A model generated the notes under the pieces. The model had not been told where the DNA came from. It saw only the letters and a list, made by a program, of their open reading frames with translations, and ran no database searches. A program made the translations under genes and the position numbers. A stretch of 64,000 bases of DNA from Arcobacter arenosus (lineage in GTDB: Bacteria; Campylobacterota; Campylobacteria; Campylobacterales; Arcobacteraceae), in contig NZ_VANU01000004.1 of assembly GCF_005771535.1 (NCBI RefSeq), positions 248,001-312,000 on the forward strand, given 5' to 3'. Positions 1 to 9,612 of the stretch are shown here, piece after piece (position 1 is the stretch's first letter; every line of letters begins with the position of its first letter).

Positions 1-1673
1 CGTAGATTTCTTTCTGCATATTGAACATATGGTTTTAAATCTGCTGGAATTTCGTCATATCTAGATTTCATAGATACAGGAACTAATCTTCCTAATAGAT
101 GTGGAATCTCCTTTAAACCATTTCCTATAATCCAAGAGATTAATTTATAAAATCCCGGTTTTGCAAGTAATTTTAAAGTTGCCGTTGTACATCTACCTGG
201 ATATTTCATAAAAGTTTTTAAATCGATTTTTAAGATTCTTTCATCTTTTTCAACAGGCTCTCCGTTTTTCATGTTAGCTTCTTGTAAAACACTTAACATA
301 CTTGCAACATTGTCTTTTGTGAAATTAGAAGTAATATCTTTAATCATACCCATCAAAATCAAGTCATTTTCACCCTCAACAATTCCAAATACATGGATAT
401 TTGCTCTAGCTTCTGTAACCCTTGAACTTCTATCAAAACTTCTTCCACCAATAACTCTTTCACAAGAGATTAATGATTCTAAAGCTGAACTTGCTGCAAA
501 AGATTTTGAGATATCTCTTAAACCAGCTAAATCAACTCCATTTTTATCTTGATTCAAAGAAAGGTGAGATAATGCTTGAGATGTTAATGCACCACCTAAC
601 ATTTTTCCAATTCTTAAACGAGGTAATTCATGTTTGATAATAGGACCACCTACTCCTAATCTTTTAATTGCATAATTAACAGAATCTGATGCCATCATTC
701 TTTGATAACCTGCACACATTGCAGTTAACATACATCTACCCATTCTAAGGCAATAAAATAAAACCTCTACTCCATCAGCTTTGATTTCATTTTCTACTGG
801 AATTGGGAAGTTTGAGAAAGTAATTCTTGTGTTATAAATTGATTTAAAAGCATCAGAATTTGAAGAAACAATATTAAAACTATACTCATCATTTGAAATA
901 TCTCCCTCAGGAAGTTCAATGATAAATAAACCAATTTTTTTACCACCTTTTCCAATTCTTGCGGCAATAGCCATTATTCCACCATAAATAGCACTAGTAA
1001 TATAATGTTTATTTGCAGCTCCTTCGGCAAATAGTCTATAGCAATTATTCTCTTCATCTTTTTCAACATATGCTTGAATTTTTTTAGCATTTACACCAAC
1101 ACCAACTTCAGTTAATGCAAAAGATGTGATTCTTCCCCCAGAAATCATTGGTAAAAATATAGATTTTTGTCTATCATCTCCATACCCAAGTAATGAACTT
1201 GAACCAATTGTCAATTGTCCAGATATTTCAACAGCTAGTGCTCCTATACCATTTGCCGCCAATGATTCTTCCATAATTGCTAATTGATTATAGTTTAGAC
1301 CTAAACCATTATATTCTGCTGGGACAGTAAATCCATAAGCATTTTTCTTAGATACTTCTTCCCTTAAAGTATTTGATAGTTTCCCATCAGCTTCAAAAGC
1401 TTGTCCACTTTCTAATAAATTTAATGCAGTTTCTAAAATCTCATCAGCTTCTTTTGTTTTTGCATTTTGCATCTCAACTGAACCAGCTGAGATTTCAGAT
1501 AAATCTGGTTGTGGACCATAAATTAATCTTTCAACTAAACTTGATTTTGTAACATTTAGTTTTTTCATTGCATCAGACATTGCTGAATCTAAAGCTCCAA
1601 CATCAGCAGCTTGTAAATGATCACCTGCCGCAGCTAAAGCTTCCGTTGCAGCTGATTGTCCATTTTTCCCCAT
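1..1673 (-). CDS. acyl-CoA dehydrogenase family protein (3' end outside window)
   Basis: Read from the complement; the gene runs off the left edge, about 557 codons visible. It is a flavin acyl-CoA dehydrogenase: an N-terminal helical part, the SFALTE segment (the ALTE flavin/substrate motif of the family) and GIVEGENDLIL, where the Glu matches the catalytic base position of the VLCAD/ACAD9 type. The visible length plus an extra C-terminal part suggests a long, FadE-like form. I chose the ATG at 1673 (MGKNGQSA) because AAGGAAGAGGA lies just upstream; an in-frame ATG at 1700 has no ribosome binding site. It is divergent from the MarR-type gene at 1838, and the gap holds an operator-like dyad near 1745 that recurs upstream of the HpaB-type gene. 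Substrate unknown; fatty or aromatic acyl-CoA are both possible. Confidence 0.85.
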   Translation of the reverse strand, partial: MGKNGQSAATEALAAAGDHLQAADVGALDSAMSDAMKKLNVTKSSLVERLIYGPQPDLSEISAGSVEMQNAKTKEADEILETALNLLESGQAFEADGKLSNTLREEVSKKNAYGFTVPAEYNGLGLNYNQLAIMEESLAANGIGALAVEISGQLTIGSSSLLGYGDDRQKSIFLPMISGGRITSFALTEVGVGVNAKKIQAYVEKDEENNCYRLFAEGAANKHYITSAIYGGIMAIAARIGKGGKKIGLFIIELPEGDISNDEYSFNIVSSNSDAFKSIYNTRITFSNFPIPVENEIKADGVEVLFYCLRMGRCMLTAMCAGYQRMMASDSVNYAIKRLGVGGPIIKHELPRLRIGKMLGGALTSQALSHLSLNQDKNGVDLAGLRDISKSFAASSALESLISCERVIGGRSFDRSSRVTEARANIHVFGIVEGENDLILMGMIKDITSNFTKDNVASMLSVLQEANMKNGEPVEKDERILKIDLKTFMKYPGRCTTATLKLLAKPGFYKLISWIIGNGLKEIPHLLGRLVPVSMKSRYDEIPADLKPYVQYAERNL

Positions 1674-1733
1674 TCCTCTTCCTTTTCTTTCACATTTCAT
1701 TTTATATATTGTCAGTTTATCAACAAAAAACTT

Positions 1734-1756
1734 AAATTTATCTTACTAGTAAAGTA
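1734..1756. promoter_or_regulatory. Operator-like dyad, copy 1
   Basis: The core TCTTACTAGTAAAGT is a near-perfect dyad in the divergent region between the acyl-CoA dehydrogenase and MarR-type genes. Its complement matches 7789-7812 at nearly every base (TTTACTNGTAAG followed by ATAAATTT). Binding protein unknown: the adjacent MarR protein or the TetR protein at 7872-8528 are the local candidates. Confidence 0.5.
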
Positions 1757-1837
1757 CTTTTAAATGAAATGTAAAATATTTTTAAGATACTTATATTTTT
1801 TATAGAAGATTAATTTAAGTTTCGCTATTCTTTTGCT

Positions 1838-2323
1838 ATGGATAAAAAAGAATTAGAATTAAGAATCGAAAGGGTTAAAGAAAAAAAACCCGAAATTTAC
1901 AATGATGTTTTGACTATTGTAGTCCCTTTTTACATGTTTCATAATGATTTAAGGGAAGGTATTACAAAAATACAAGAGACTAAATATAATATTACAAATA
2001 GTGAAATTGATGTAATGAGATGTTTATATTTATCAAAAAATGATGATAATACATTAAGTCCAACAAAAATATACAATAAATTGATGTTTACCTCTGGTGC
2101 TATTACTAAAGTATTAAAAAAACTTGAAGATAGAGGTTATGTTGTTAGACTTGAAAACAAATTTGATAAAAGAAGTAAACTTGTGAAGTTAACAGAAGAA
2201 GGGGCAAAGGTTTGTAAAGCTTGTTTTTCAGATATGCTTGCATATGAAGAGAAAAGATTTTCAAAACTTACAGAAGAAGAAAAAAAGATTTATACAGAAT
2301 TAACTCAAAAACTTCTTCATTAA
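1838..2323 (+). CDS. MarR-family transcriptional regulator
   Basis: A 161-residue protein with the MarR winged-helix fold: recognition region SPTKIYNKLMFTSGAITKVLKKLEDRGYV followed by the wing (KFDKRSKLVKLTEEG) and a C-terminal dimerisation helix. MarR proteins usually repress a divergent catabolic gene and release DNA on binding a phenolic or CoA ligand. Its divergent neighbour is the acyl-CoA dehydrogenase at 1-1673, so control of that gene is the simplest inference. It ends 47 bp before the convergent pobA, with a hairpin between them. Confidence 0.88.
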   Translation: MDKKELELRIERVKEKKPEIYNDVLTIVVPFYMFHNDLREGITKIQETKYNITNSEIDVMRCLYLSKNDDNTLSPTKIYNKLMFTSGAITKVLKKLEDRGYVVRLENKFDKRSKLVKLTEEGAKVCKACFSDMLAYEEKRFSKLTEEEKKIYTELTQKLLH

Positions 2324-2331
2324 TCTGTATA

Positions 2332-2357
2332 TATGAATAGGACTTATCCTATTCATA
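2332..2357. terminator. Bidirectional hairpin between convergent marR-type gene and pobA
   Basis: Perfect inverted repeat TATGAATAGGA / TCCTATTCATA with a CTTA loop. It lies between the two converging stop codons. No long U-run follows on either strand, so termination strength is uncertain. Confidence 0.55.
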
Positions 2358-2369
2358 CACCTTATACAT

Positions 2370-3584
<1,215 letters not shown>

Positions 3585-3586
3585 TC

Positions 3587-3592
3587 ATTATA
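3587..3592 (-). promoter_or_regulatory. -10 box of pobA
   Basis: TATAAT on the complement, 24 bp upstream of the pobA start codon, with AAAAGGGGAAAAG as ribosome binding site between them. The IclR-type operator begins just upstream. Confidence 0.5.
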
Positions 3593-3598
3593 AAAATT

Positions 3599-3643
3599 TT
3601 TTGTTCCATATAAAATACTATTGTTCTTCTATATGGAACAAAA
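3599..3643. promoter_or_regulatory. IclR-type operator between pobA and its regulator
   Basis: Two 14-bp inverted arms, TTTTGTTCCATATA at 3599-3612 and its complement at 3630-3643, separated by 17 bp, plus a third half-site TTGTTC at 3621-3626 in the spacer. The GTTCC/GGAAC half-sites are centred about three helical turns apart. This fits PobR/IclR activators, which bind several half-sites between pobA and pobR. It probably serves both divergent promoters. It differs from the dyad found at the other four aromatic promoters. Confidence 0.65.
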
Positions 3644-3704
3644 TAAGTGATTTTAAAAGAAATTTGCAATAAAATACTAAAAATTAACAAATTTAGGAAA
3701 TTTC

Positions 3705-4469
3705 ATGAACAAAAGTTCGAATCTATCTTCAGTGGAAAATGCACTAAAAATATTAGAATGTTTTACAGTTGATGACACAGAAAAAAGAGTAACTGAAATC
3801 TCAAATGAATTAGGCTTAGCAAAAAGTACCGTAAGTCGTCTTTTAAAAACTTTATTAAACCAAGGTTATGTAAAAAAGAATCTTGAAAATCAAAAATACT
3901 CACTAGGCAATAAAGTCTTAACTTTATATAGTGCTCTTATGTCAAATATGGAAATAGTAAAAGAAGCCCACCCTTTTTTAGAAGAGTTAGCAAAAGATAC
4001 TTCTGAATCAGTTCAGTTAGCTGAACTAGATAAAAACAAAGTTATATATATGGAGCAAATAAAATCTAGTTTTCCAATACAAATCTTTGCACATATAGGA
4101 AGGGTTAATCCAGTTCACTGTACAAGTTCAGGAAAACTCCTGCTTGCATATAAAGATTTTCATACTATAGAAAATATTTTGAGTAAGGGATTAGAAAAAT
4201 ACACCAAATACACAATAACAGATGAAGATAAATTAAAAAAAGAACTTTTGGAAATAAGAGATTTAGGATATTGTTATATTGAAAATGAGTTTATCGATGG
4301 AATAGTTTCAATTGCTGCACCAATAAGAGACTACAATAAAAATGTCATAGCAGCAGTTTCACTTGTGGGACCAATACAAAGGATAAATGGAGTTAAAGCT
4401 CAAAAATATATAGGAAAAGTTGTTGAAACTGCAAAGAAGATATCTAGTAGTATGGGGTATATGTATTAG
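3705..4469 (+). CDS. IclR-family regulator, probable PobR/PcaR-type
   Basis: 254 residues, typical IclR length. The N-terminal winged helix (about 8-65) contains KRVTEISNELGLAKSTVSRLLKTLLNQGYV, and the C-terminal effector domain (about 80-250) carries the IclR features HCTSSGKLLLA and GIVSIAAPIRD. It is divergent from pobA with a clear operator between. Members called PobR, PcaR and PcaU activate hydroxybenzoate and protocatechuate genes. I infer that it controls pobA; whether it also binds the GTNCG-N5-CGNAC dyads at the other four promoters is open, though that form resembles the PcaR box I recall from Pseudomonas. Confidence 0.88.
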   Translation: MNKSSNLSSVENALKILECFTVDDTEKRVTEISNELGLAKSTVSRLLKTLLNQGYVKKNLENQKYSLGNKVLTLYSALMSNMEIVKEAHPFLEELAKDTSESVQLAELDKNKVIYMEQIKSSFPIQIFAHIGRVNPVHCTSSGKLLLAYKDFHTIENILSKGLEKYTKYTITDEDKLKKELLEIRDLGYCYIENEFIDGIVSIAAPIRDYNKNVIAAVSLVGPIQRINGVKAQKYIGKVVETAKKISSSMGYMY

Positions 4470-4543
4470 GTTATTTTATAAATTATTTACATATAATGTA
4501 TTACTAATAAATAGTTAAATGTAAATAAAAATAAGGAGGATAT

Positions 4544-5551
4544 ATGGAAAAGAGATATCAGGTTTTCGTAAGCTCAACATATGCCGACCTAAAAAAAGAA
4601 AGACAACACGTTACACAAGCTCTAATGGAGATGGACTGCATCCCTGCTGGTATGGAATTATTCCCAGCAGCTGATGAAGAACAGTGGGAGTTCATAAAAA
4701 GGATTGTTGACGATTGTGATTATTATTTACTAATAATTGGTGGTCATTATGGTTCCACCACTAGTGAGGGCATTAGTTACACTGAAAAAGAATATGACTA
4801 CGCAGTCGAATGCGGTCTAAAAGTAATCGCATTACTCCACGAAAATCCTGATGAAATAACTGTTGGGAAATCTGACATTGAGCCAGAGCTTCGAGAAAAG
4901 TTACAAGCTTTTCGAGATAAAGTTAAAACGAATCGCTTAGTAAAATTTTGGAATGAAGCAAAAGATTTACCAGGACTTGTTGCACTTAGCCTGTCAAAGA
5001 CCATAAAAATGTTCCCAGCCACAGGTTGGGTTAGGGCTACAGCCGTTTCTAACGAGGAGCTACTCGGTGAATTAAATGAGCTTCGTAAAGAAAACATCTT
5101 ACTTCGTACAGAGTTGGCTAACATACAGCCACCACCTTCATATAATGTAGAAGGACTTGCTGACCTAGATGAAGAGTTTACAATAACTGGCACATATTAC
5201 AATGATTATGGAAAACGTGACTGGTCAAGTAACATTACATGGCGTGAAATATTTTCAATTATTTCTCCATATTTGGTACAAAATCCAAATCAAGAATATG
5301 TTGAATCTATCTTGCATAATGCACTTATTGAACGGGACAATTTAAGTAATCGGACTAATAGTATGAGGAATCAAGATTTTCAAACTATAGCGGTACAACT
5401 TAAAGCATTGGGGTTAATAAATACTCATTATGCTAAAACTGTTAAGGGAAACATGGCTATGTTTTGGTCTTTCACTCCGAAAGGGGAAAGATTAATGGTT
5501 CAGTTGAGGGCTGTCCCATCAACAAAAACACAAGAATCTAAAAATAAGTAA
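4544..5551 (+). CDS. DUF4062-domain protein (TIR-like), likely acquired
   Basis: 335 residues. The N-terminal ~90 residues fit DUF4062: [16 protein letters not shown], then [34 protein letters not shown] and [12 protein letters not shown]. This domain has a TIR/nucleosidase-like fold and is usually fused to other signalling or defence modules. Residues ~165-195 look coiled-coil, and the C-terminal ~150 residues resemble a winged-helix ([12 protein letters not shown]-like, ending FTPKGERLM). The ribosome binding site AAGGAGG is stronger than those of neighbours, and Arg codons CGT/CGA and general GC content are higher, so transfer is likely. Function unknown; it has no obvious link to aromatic metabolism. 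Confidence 0.8.
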   Translation: MEKRYQVFVSSTYADLKKERQHVTQALMEMDCIPAGMELFPAADEEQWEFIKRIVDDCDYYLLIIGGHYGSTTSEGISYTEKEYDYAVECGLKVIALLHENPDEITVGKSDIEPELREKLQAFRDKVKTNRLVKFWNEAKDLPGLVALSLSKTIKMFPATGWVRATAVSNEELLGELNELRKENILLRTELANIQPPPSYNVEGLADLDEEFTITGTYYNDYGKRDWSSNITWREIFSIISPYLVQNPNQEYVESILHNALIERDNLSNRTNSMRNQDFQTIAVQLKALGLINTHYAKTVKGNMAMFWSFTPKGERLMVQLRAVPSTKTQESKNK

Positions 5552-5608
5552 ATGTATAACAAACTAAAAATATAAATGCTAACTTATTTCAATGCATCCA
5601 TAATTTTT

Positions 5609-5638
5609 AATAAAATAGACTAAAAAGTCTATTTTATT
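5609..5638. terminator. Bidirectional terminator between DUF4062 gene and flavin reductase
   Basis: Perfect 13-bp arms AATAAAATAGACT / AGTCTATTTTATT with an AAAA loop, followed by T-rich sequence on the + strand and by TTAAAAATTA on the complement. It lies between converging genes. Confidence 0.75.
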
Positions 5639-6148
5639 TTAGTGAGTTAATTTTGCTAATTGAATAATCATATTATTAGCAGTATCTTCATTTAGTGGTT
5701 TTTCATATGTTGTTAGAAGTTCTCTAGCGATAATATTTGCACCTAAATGTTGAAACATCATTCTCATGGCTTGAAGACCTTTTGCTCCTCCACCACCACT
5801 GTGAGTTGCAACTGCTACAACTTTTTCATTAAAAGCATCTCTCCAACTATCTGTTGCCCTTGAAGTCCATGCCATAGCATTATTTAGTACAGGTGGCATT
5901 ACGCCATTGTATTCAGGAGCTACAACAATAAAAGCTTTTAAGTCTAAAATTCTTTCAGCCAAATGTTTTGCAACTTCAGGAACTCCATTTCTTTCTTCCT
6001 CTTTTGTACTATATAAAGGTAAGTCTAAATCAACTAAATTTATAAGTTCTACTTGACATCCCTGCTCTATTGCCAACTCTTCAAGTTTTAAACCTAGTTT
6101 CTGGTTATTACCAGAACTAGCTACTAATATTCCTATTTTAAACATCAT
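5639..6148 (-). CDS. NAD(P)H-dependent FMN reductase family protein
   Basis: 169 residues with a flavodoxin-like fold: N-terminal LVASSGNNQKLG phosphate-binding loop and the family motif PEYNGVMPPVLNNAMAW (about 79-95), then GGGGAKGLQAMR. Such proteins reduce FMN/FAD with NAD(P)H. It starts 8 bp after the HpaB-type monooxygenase in the same direction, so the obvious role is the flavin reductase of a two-component monooxygenase, replacing the usual HpaC type. That pairing is inferred from position. The first codons are MMFKIG; either Met could start. Confidence 0.85.
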   Translation of the reverse strand: MMFKIGILVASSGNNQKLGLKLEELAIEQGCQVELINLVDLDLPLYSTKEEERNGVPEVAKHLAERILDLKAFIVVAPEYNGVMPPVLNNAMAWTSRATDSWRDAFNEKVVAVATHSGGGGAKGLQAMRMMFQHLGANIIARELLTTYEKPLNEDTANNMIIQLAKLTH

Positions 6149-6156
6149 AATAATCC

Positions 6157-7611
6157 TTATTTGATTCCTGAATTAATCATAAACTCTTCAACTTGATTCC
6201 ATGTAAAGTTTTTCTGTGCATTTACATGTCCAAACATTTGATTTCTTTGTTGAGAAGTTAAATAGTATCTTTCATACAATTCAACTCTTCCACCCAAGGC
6301 TGAACCTGCAAAATCCCAAGCGATTCTAAATATTTGAGCTCTTTCTTGTGCCCCTTCTTCATTTGCAGATGGCATATATTTATTTAGTAAATCCTTCATT
6401 TCAGGGTTTTCATATGAGCCAACTGTTGGAGTTGCAAGTAAATTGTGACTTCCTATTGTTTTGATAATATCATTAACCCTAATCATCCATGCAGGCATAT
6501 TAGCTATTAATGCTCTCATTGGACTTTCATCAAAGAAAAATGCACCATTACCCCAGTCATGAGCACCTTCAAATCCTGCTTTGATTGAAGAACGTGTCAG
6601 TTGTGAGTAAGACCAAATTTCACCTAACATCATAATAACTTCAGGTCTCTTATCTGTTTTGATAATTTTTGCCATTCTGTGACATAAGTCGTATGCAAAC
6701 TCTAACTTAACTGCTGCTCTAATTCCAGTTTGTTGAGTAATATTTCCATATCTTCCTAATTGGTCAATTACAGTTTTATTATAAAATGCTAAATCCCCAT
6801 CCATAAATACTCTATTTAGTGGAACTTCAACATTATCAAAAATTACATATGCATCTTGCTCATCAAATCTTGAAGAAAACGGTGCATCTTGAATAGATGC
6901 ATTTACTTCATAATGGTCTCTACAAACCATAATCACACCTTTTGTGTTTACTGGTATTGAGAACATCAAAGCATGGTCTGCGCTTCCATTACTTGTTATT
7001 GGAGCAGATGGATATACAAATAACTCATCGGCAAATGGTCCAAGGGTTGCTAAGATTTTCGCACCACTTACAACTATACAATCATCTCTTCTTTCAACTA
7101 CTTTAAAAGCTACCTCACCATTTATCCCATCTAAATCGGGCTGACTTTTATCAGGTTGCGGTTGAATAATTGTGTGGGTTAAAGATAAATCTTTTTCAAC
7201 AACCTCTCTATAAAAAGCTTCTAAATTATCTGCCCATTTATCATGCCCTACAGCTCTAAAAGCATCAGTTCTACTTACATAACCTGTAAGTGCAACATTA
7301 CAATAATCAGGTGTTCGTCCCAACATCCCATTTGAATATTTTGCAAGCTGTTCAAAACATCTTGCTCTTTTTTCTAAATCCTCTTTATTCTTTGGTAAGA
7401 TTAAACTAGCTGACATTAATTCACCAGTAACATCATCAGTAACTAAACAATCATCAGAAAATTTATGTTGCCAATCAAAATAACCTGCCATTCCTTGTAG
7501 TGACCCTTTAAAAGATGGATGCTCAAAAAGATTTACTTTTTTACCATCAATCCAGATTTCTCTTTCATCTTTTAAACCATCTAAATACTGTTTTCCATTT
7601 CTTGCTGCCAT
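6157..7611 (-). CDS. HpaB-type flavin-dependent aromatic monooxygenase (oxygenase component)
   Basis: 484 residues matching the 4-hydroxyphenylacetate 3-hydroxylase large-component family (acyl-CoA dehydrogenase fold): N-terminal RNGKQYLDGLKDEREIWIDGKKV, middle GAKILATLGPFADELFVYP, and the helical C-terminal domain with GSHNLLATPTVGSYENP. Family members ortho-hydroxylate phenols using reduced flavin supplied by a separate reductase, here the next gene (8 bp away). Conserved cysteines of the related 4-hydroxybutyryl-CoA dehydratases are not evident, and the reductase partner argues for an oxygenase. Substrate unknown. It is under one of the four shared aromatic promoters, so it probably adds another phenolic acid to the protocatechuate route. 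SD AAGGAG precedes the ATG. Confidence 0.87.
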   Translation of the reverse strand: MAARNGKQYLDGLKDEREIWIDGKKVNLFEHPSFKGSLQGMAGYFDWQHKFSDDCLVTDDVTGELMSASLILPKNKEDLEKRARCFEQLAKYSNGMLGRTPDYCNVALTGYVSRTDAFRAVGHDKWADNLEAFYREVVEKDLSLTHTIIQPQPDKSQPDLDGINGEVAFKVVERRDDCIVVSGAKILATLGPFADELFVYPSAPITSNGSADHALMFSIPVNTKGVIMVCRDHYEVNASIQDAPFSSRFDEQDAYVIFDNVEVPLNRVFMDGDLAFYNKTVIDQLGRYGNITQQTGIRAAVKLEFAYDLCHRMAKIIKTDKRPEVIMMLGEIWSYSQLTRSSIKAGFEGAHDWGNGAFFFDESPMRALIANMPAWMIRVNDIIKTIGSHNLLATPTVGSYENPEMKDLLNKYMPSANEEGAQERAQIFRIAWDFAGSALGGRVELYERYYLTSQQRNQMFGHVNAQKNFTWNQVEEFMINSGIK

Positions 7612-7617
7612 AGTAAC

Positions 7618-7650
7618 TCCTTAAAAATTGTCCCAATTTTGAAGGGACTT
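7618..7650 (-). promoter_or_regulatory. 5' leader hairpin of the HpaB-type gene (copy 1 of 3)
   Basis: On the complement, GTCCC (7648-7644) and GGGAC (7634-7630) form a stem with a 9-nt loop, ending just before the AAGGAG ribosome binding site. A competing pairing, CCTTCAAAATT with AATTTTTAAGG (one mismatch), would include that site. The same arrangement occurs before mobA and argJ. Confidence 0.5.
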
Positions 7651-7669
7651 TTAGTTTTTTTAAAATTTA

Positions 7670-7763
7670 GAACATTTGTTCTAAAACTATAACTACATAA
7701 ATTTTAAAGTTCGCTTAACGTACAAAAGTTACAAATAAGCTTAGAATAGCATTAAAATAGCAT
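7670..7763 (-). promoter_or_regulatory. Shared aromatic-regulon promoter, HpaB-type gene
   Basis: Leftward promoter. Upstream direct repeats ATAGCAT at 7757-7763 and 7746-7752 (11 bp apart), dyad GTTCGCTTAACGTAC at 7709-7723, then exactly 17 bp to the -10 box TATAGT (complement of 7686-7691), then after 4 bp a start-site dyad GAACATTTGTTC at 7670-7681. The same parts with the same spacing occur before the porin and ligU, and mostly before mobA. Confidence 0.75.
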
Positions 7764-7788
7764 TTTTTTAAAAAGTATAGATATATAG

Positions 7789-7812
7789 GTAGTTTACTGG
7801 TAAGATAAATTT
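7789..7812. promoter_or_regulatory. Operator-like dyad, copy 2
   Basis: GTAGTTTACTGGTAAGATAAATTT matches the complement of 1734-1756; the dyad core is TTACTGGTAA. It sits upstream of the HpaB-type promoter and 60 bp beyond the end of the TetR-family gene, so the TetR protein is a candidate binder. Confidence 0.45.
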
Positions 7813-7871
7813 TTAAGTCAAAATTTATGCAAAAAAGAAATTTTAAAATTTTTTAAAAATTTATTAAAAAA

Positions 7872-8528
7872 TTAGATATTTGTTAGATTTTTTATTTTAT
7901 TTTGAACTAGTTCAATGGAACTAATCAATGAAGATTTTTCTAAACCTTTTTGCGTGTGATAAGGTTTCAAAGTGTATAAAAGATTTAATATTCCATGAAG
8001 TTTTCTAAGATTTTCATCCTCAACTTTTGTAAATATCCAATAAAGTTCCCATTGAGAACCAATTACCCATGTATTTGAACAAACAAACTGAAGTTCATCT
8101 TCATCTAAACTTATCATATATCCATATTTTGCTTGGTGTAAAAATAGATGTTTTAACTCTTTTGCTTTTTCTAAAACTCTTTTTTCTATTGTTTCTTTTA
8201 CTTTTGGATATGTTTTATATAAGTTACTAATCTCTAATCTTAAAAAGGCACACTTTTTTTCTAATTCCATTTGAGTTGAAAAAAGTGAATAATAATCAAA
8301 AGGAGCATCAATATCATCTTTTATTGAAGTTAAATGACTACTAATAGACTCCATATAGTTTTCATAAATAGCAATAATTATCTCTTCTTTATTTTTAAAG
8401 TAATAGTACAAATTCCCAACACTAATACCTAGTTTATCAGCTATATGCCTAGTTGAACTATTCATACAACCTTTTTCATTAAATAGTTGTGTTGCCGTTT
8501 CTAATATATCATCTCTTCTAGTTGACAA
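7872..8528 (-). CDS. TetR-family transcriptional regulator
   Basis: 218 residues. The N-terminal 50 residues are a clear TetR DNA-binding domain: ILETATQLFNEKGCMNSSTRHIADKLGISVGNLYYYFKNKEEII. The remainder is helical with no recognised ligand signature. It follows the vanA-like gene by 56 bp in the same direction and may be the last gene of the mobA operon, and it lies upstream of the HpaB-type operon. I infer control of one of those two operons; ligand unknown. Confidence 0.88.
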   Translation of the reverse strand: MSTRRDDILETATQLFNEKGCMNSSTRHIADKLGISVGNLYYYFKNKEEIIIAIYENYMESISSHLTSIKDDIDAPFDYYSLFSTQMELEKKCAFLRLEISNLYKTYPKVKETIEKRVLEKAKELKHLFLHQAKYGYMISLDEDELQFVCSNTWVIGSQWELYWIFTKVEDENLRKLHGILNLLYTLKPYHTQKGLEKSSLISSIELVQNKIKNLTNI

Positions 8529-8584
8529 TTTTTACCTTAAAATGAGAATTATTGGATTTTAGCTAGATGAAGGATAAAAGAAGA

Positions 8585-9610
8585 TTAATCTTCTTCTTTT
8601 ATCATTTGTTTTAATACTCTTCGTGCAAGTTTTCCACCTGCATCAATATCTAAACTTATTAGACTTCTATTTGGAAATTTTTCTAGATTTTTTTGCTGAA
8701 ATTCTAAAACTTCTAAATCTTCTTCAAAAATACCACCCTGACCTTTTAAGATATCTTGAGTTAATTGATTATCTTCAGGCTTAAAACTTCTTGCCATTCC
8801 CCAAAAATACCACATTGAGGTTTCACTTTGCGGAGTCATAAAATCTACTACTGTACATCTTACCTTATCCTCTTTGGGCGCATCTTTGCCACCTTTGTCT
8901 TTTAAAGCAACTCCAACATCTATTAAAACAGCCCCGGGTGGAACAAATTTTGATTTTTGCCATCTATCAACTTTTTTTGATGGATCAAGGTTATTATGTT
9001 TCATACACATTTGCCAAAATGGTGGTGCTTCTATATCATTCATATATCTACTTGTTACTACAAAACCATCTTCAAATTCAGTAGTAACTGGACTTTCATC
9101 AATCTCTTCTTGACCAATACTTGAACCATGAACATATTTTTCATGGGTTAAATCCATTAGATTATCAATCATAAATCTATAATCGCATTTAATATCAAAA
9201 ACTCCACCAGCATATGCCCACTCAGGATTATCATGCCACTCTAGATGGGGAATTAAAGATTCATCAGCATTCTCTTTTTTCCCTGGCCAAATCCAAATAA
9301 AACCATATTTTTCAACAACTGGGAAATATCCTAAACATGGTATTTTTTTAGGGTCTTGCCCCGGCATCTCTATAATTTTACCCTTACACCCAGCTTTTAA
9401 ACCATGATATCCACATACAAGGTCACCATCTTCTATATAACCTAAAGACATCGCGGCACCTCTATGGGTACAAAAATCTTCTAAGGCGATAACTTTCCCC
9501 TCTTTATTTCTGTAAAAAACTATATTAGTAAGACAAACTTCTCTTGCAAATGGTTTATCTTTAATCTCTTCTGATGTAGCTGCTACATACCATGCATTTT
9601 TTGGAAACAT
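8585..9610 (-). CDS. Rieske non-haem iron oxygenase, VanA-like (vanillate O-demethylase oxygenase type)
   Basis: 341 residues from the ATG at 9610, where AAAGGA precedes MFPKNAWYVA, the usual start of VanA; an in-frame ATG at 9640 would overlap the hydrolase. The Rieske [2Fe-2S] ligands are Cys47, His49, Cys66 and His69 (CTH...CGYH). The mononuclear iron site is in DNLMDLTHEKYVH, with His156 and His161. This segment closely resembles VanA, which demethylates vanillate to protocatechuate and formaldehyde. No VanB-type reductase gene is nearby, so electrons must come from elsewhere. It begins 2 bp after the hydrolase. Aryl-ether or another substituted benzoate substrate is likely; vanillate itself is an inference. 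Confidence 0.85.
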   Translation of the reverse strand: MFPKNAWYVAATSEEIKDKPFAREVCLTNIVFYRNKEGKVIALEDFCTHRGAAMSLGYIEDGDLVCGYHGLKAGCKGKIIEMPGQDPKKIPCLGYFPVVEKYGFIWIWPGKKENADESLIPHLEWHDNPEWAYAGGVFDIKCDYRFMIDNLMDLTHEKYVHGSSIGQEEIDESPVTTEFEDGFVVTSRYMNDIEAPPFWQMCMKHNNLDPSKKVDRWQKSKFVPPGAVLIDVGVALKDKGGKDAPKEDKVRCTVVDFMTPQSETSMWYFWGMARSFKPEDNQLTQDILKGQGGIFEEDLEVLEFQQKNLEKFPNRSLISLDIDAGGKLARRVLKQMIKEED

Positions 9611-9612
9611 AT

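Noticed and set aside
4544-5551. DUF4062 gene as a proven anti-phage system
   Set aside because: Only the domain is suggestive; no partner genes or defence island around it, so it is reported as an open question only.
7742-7768. Sigma-54 promoter reading of the ATAGCAT repeats
   Set aside because: The -24/-12 GG and GC spacing is not met, repeats are identical to each other, and a good -10 box lies further on.
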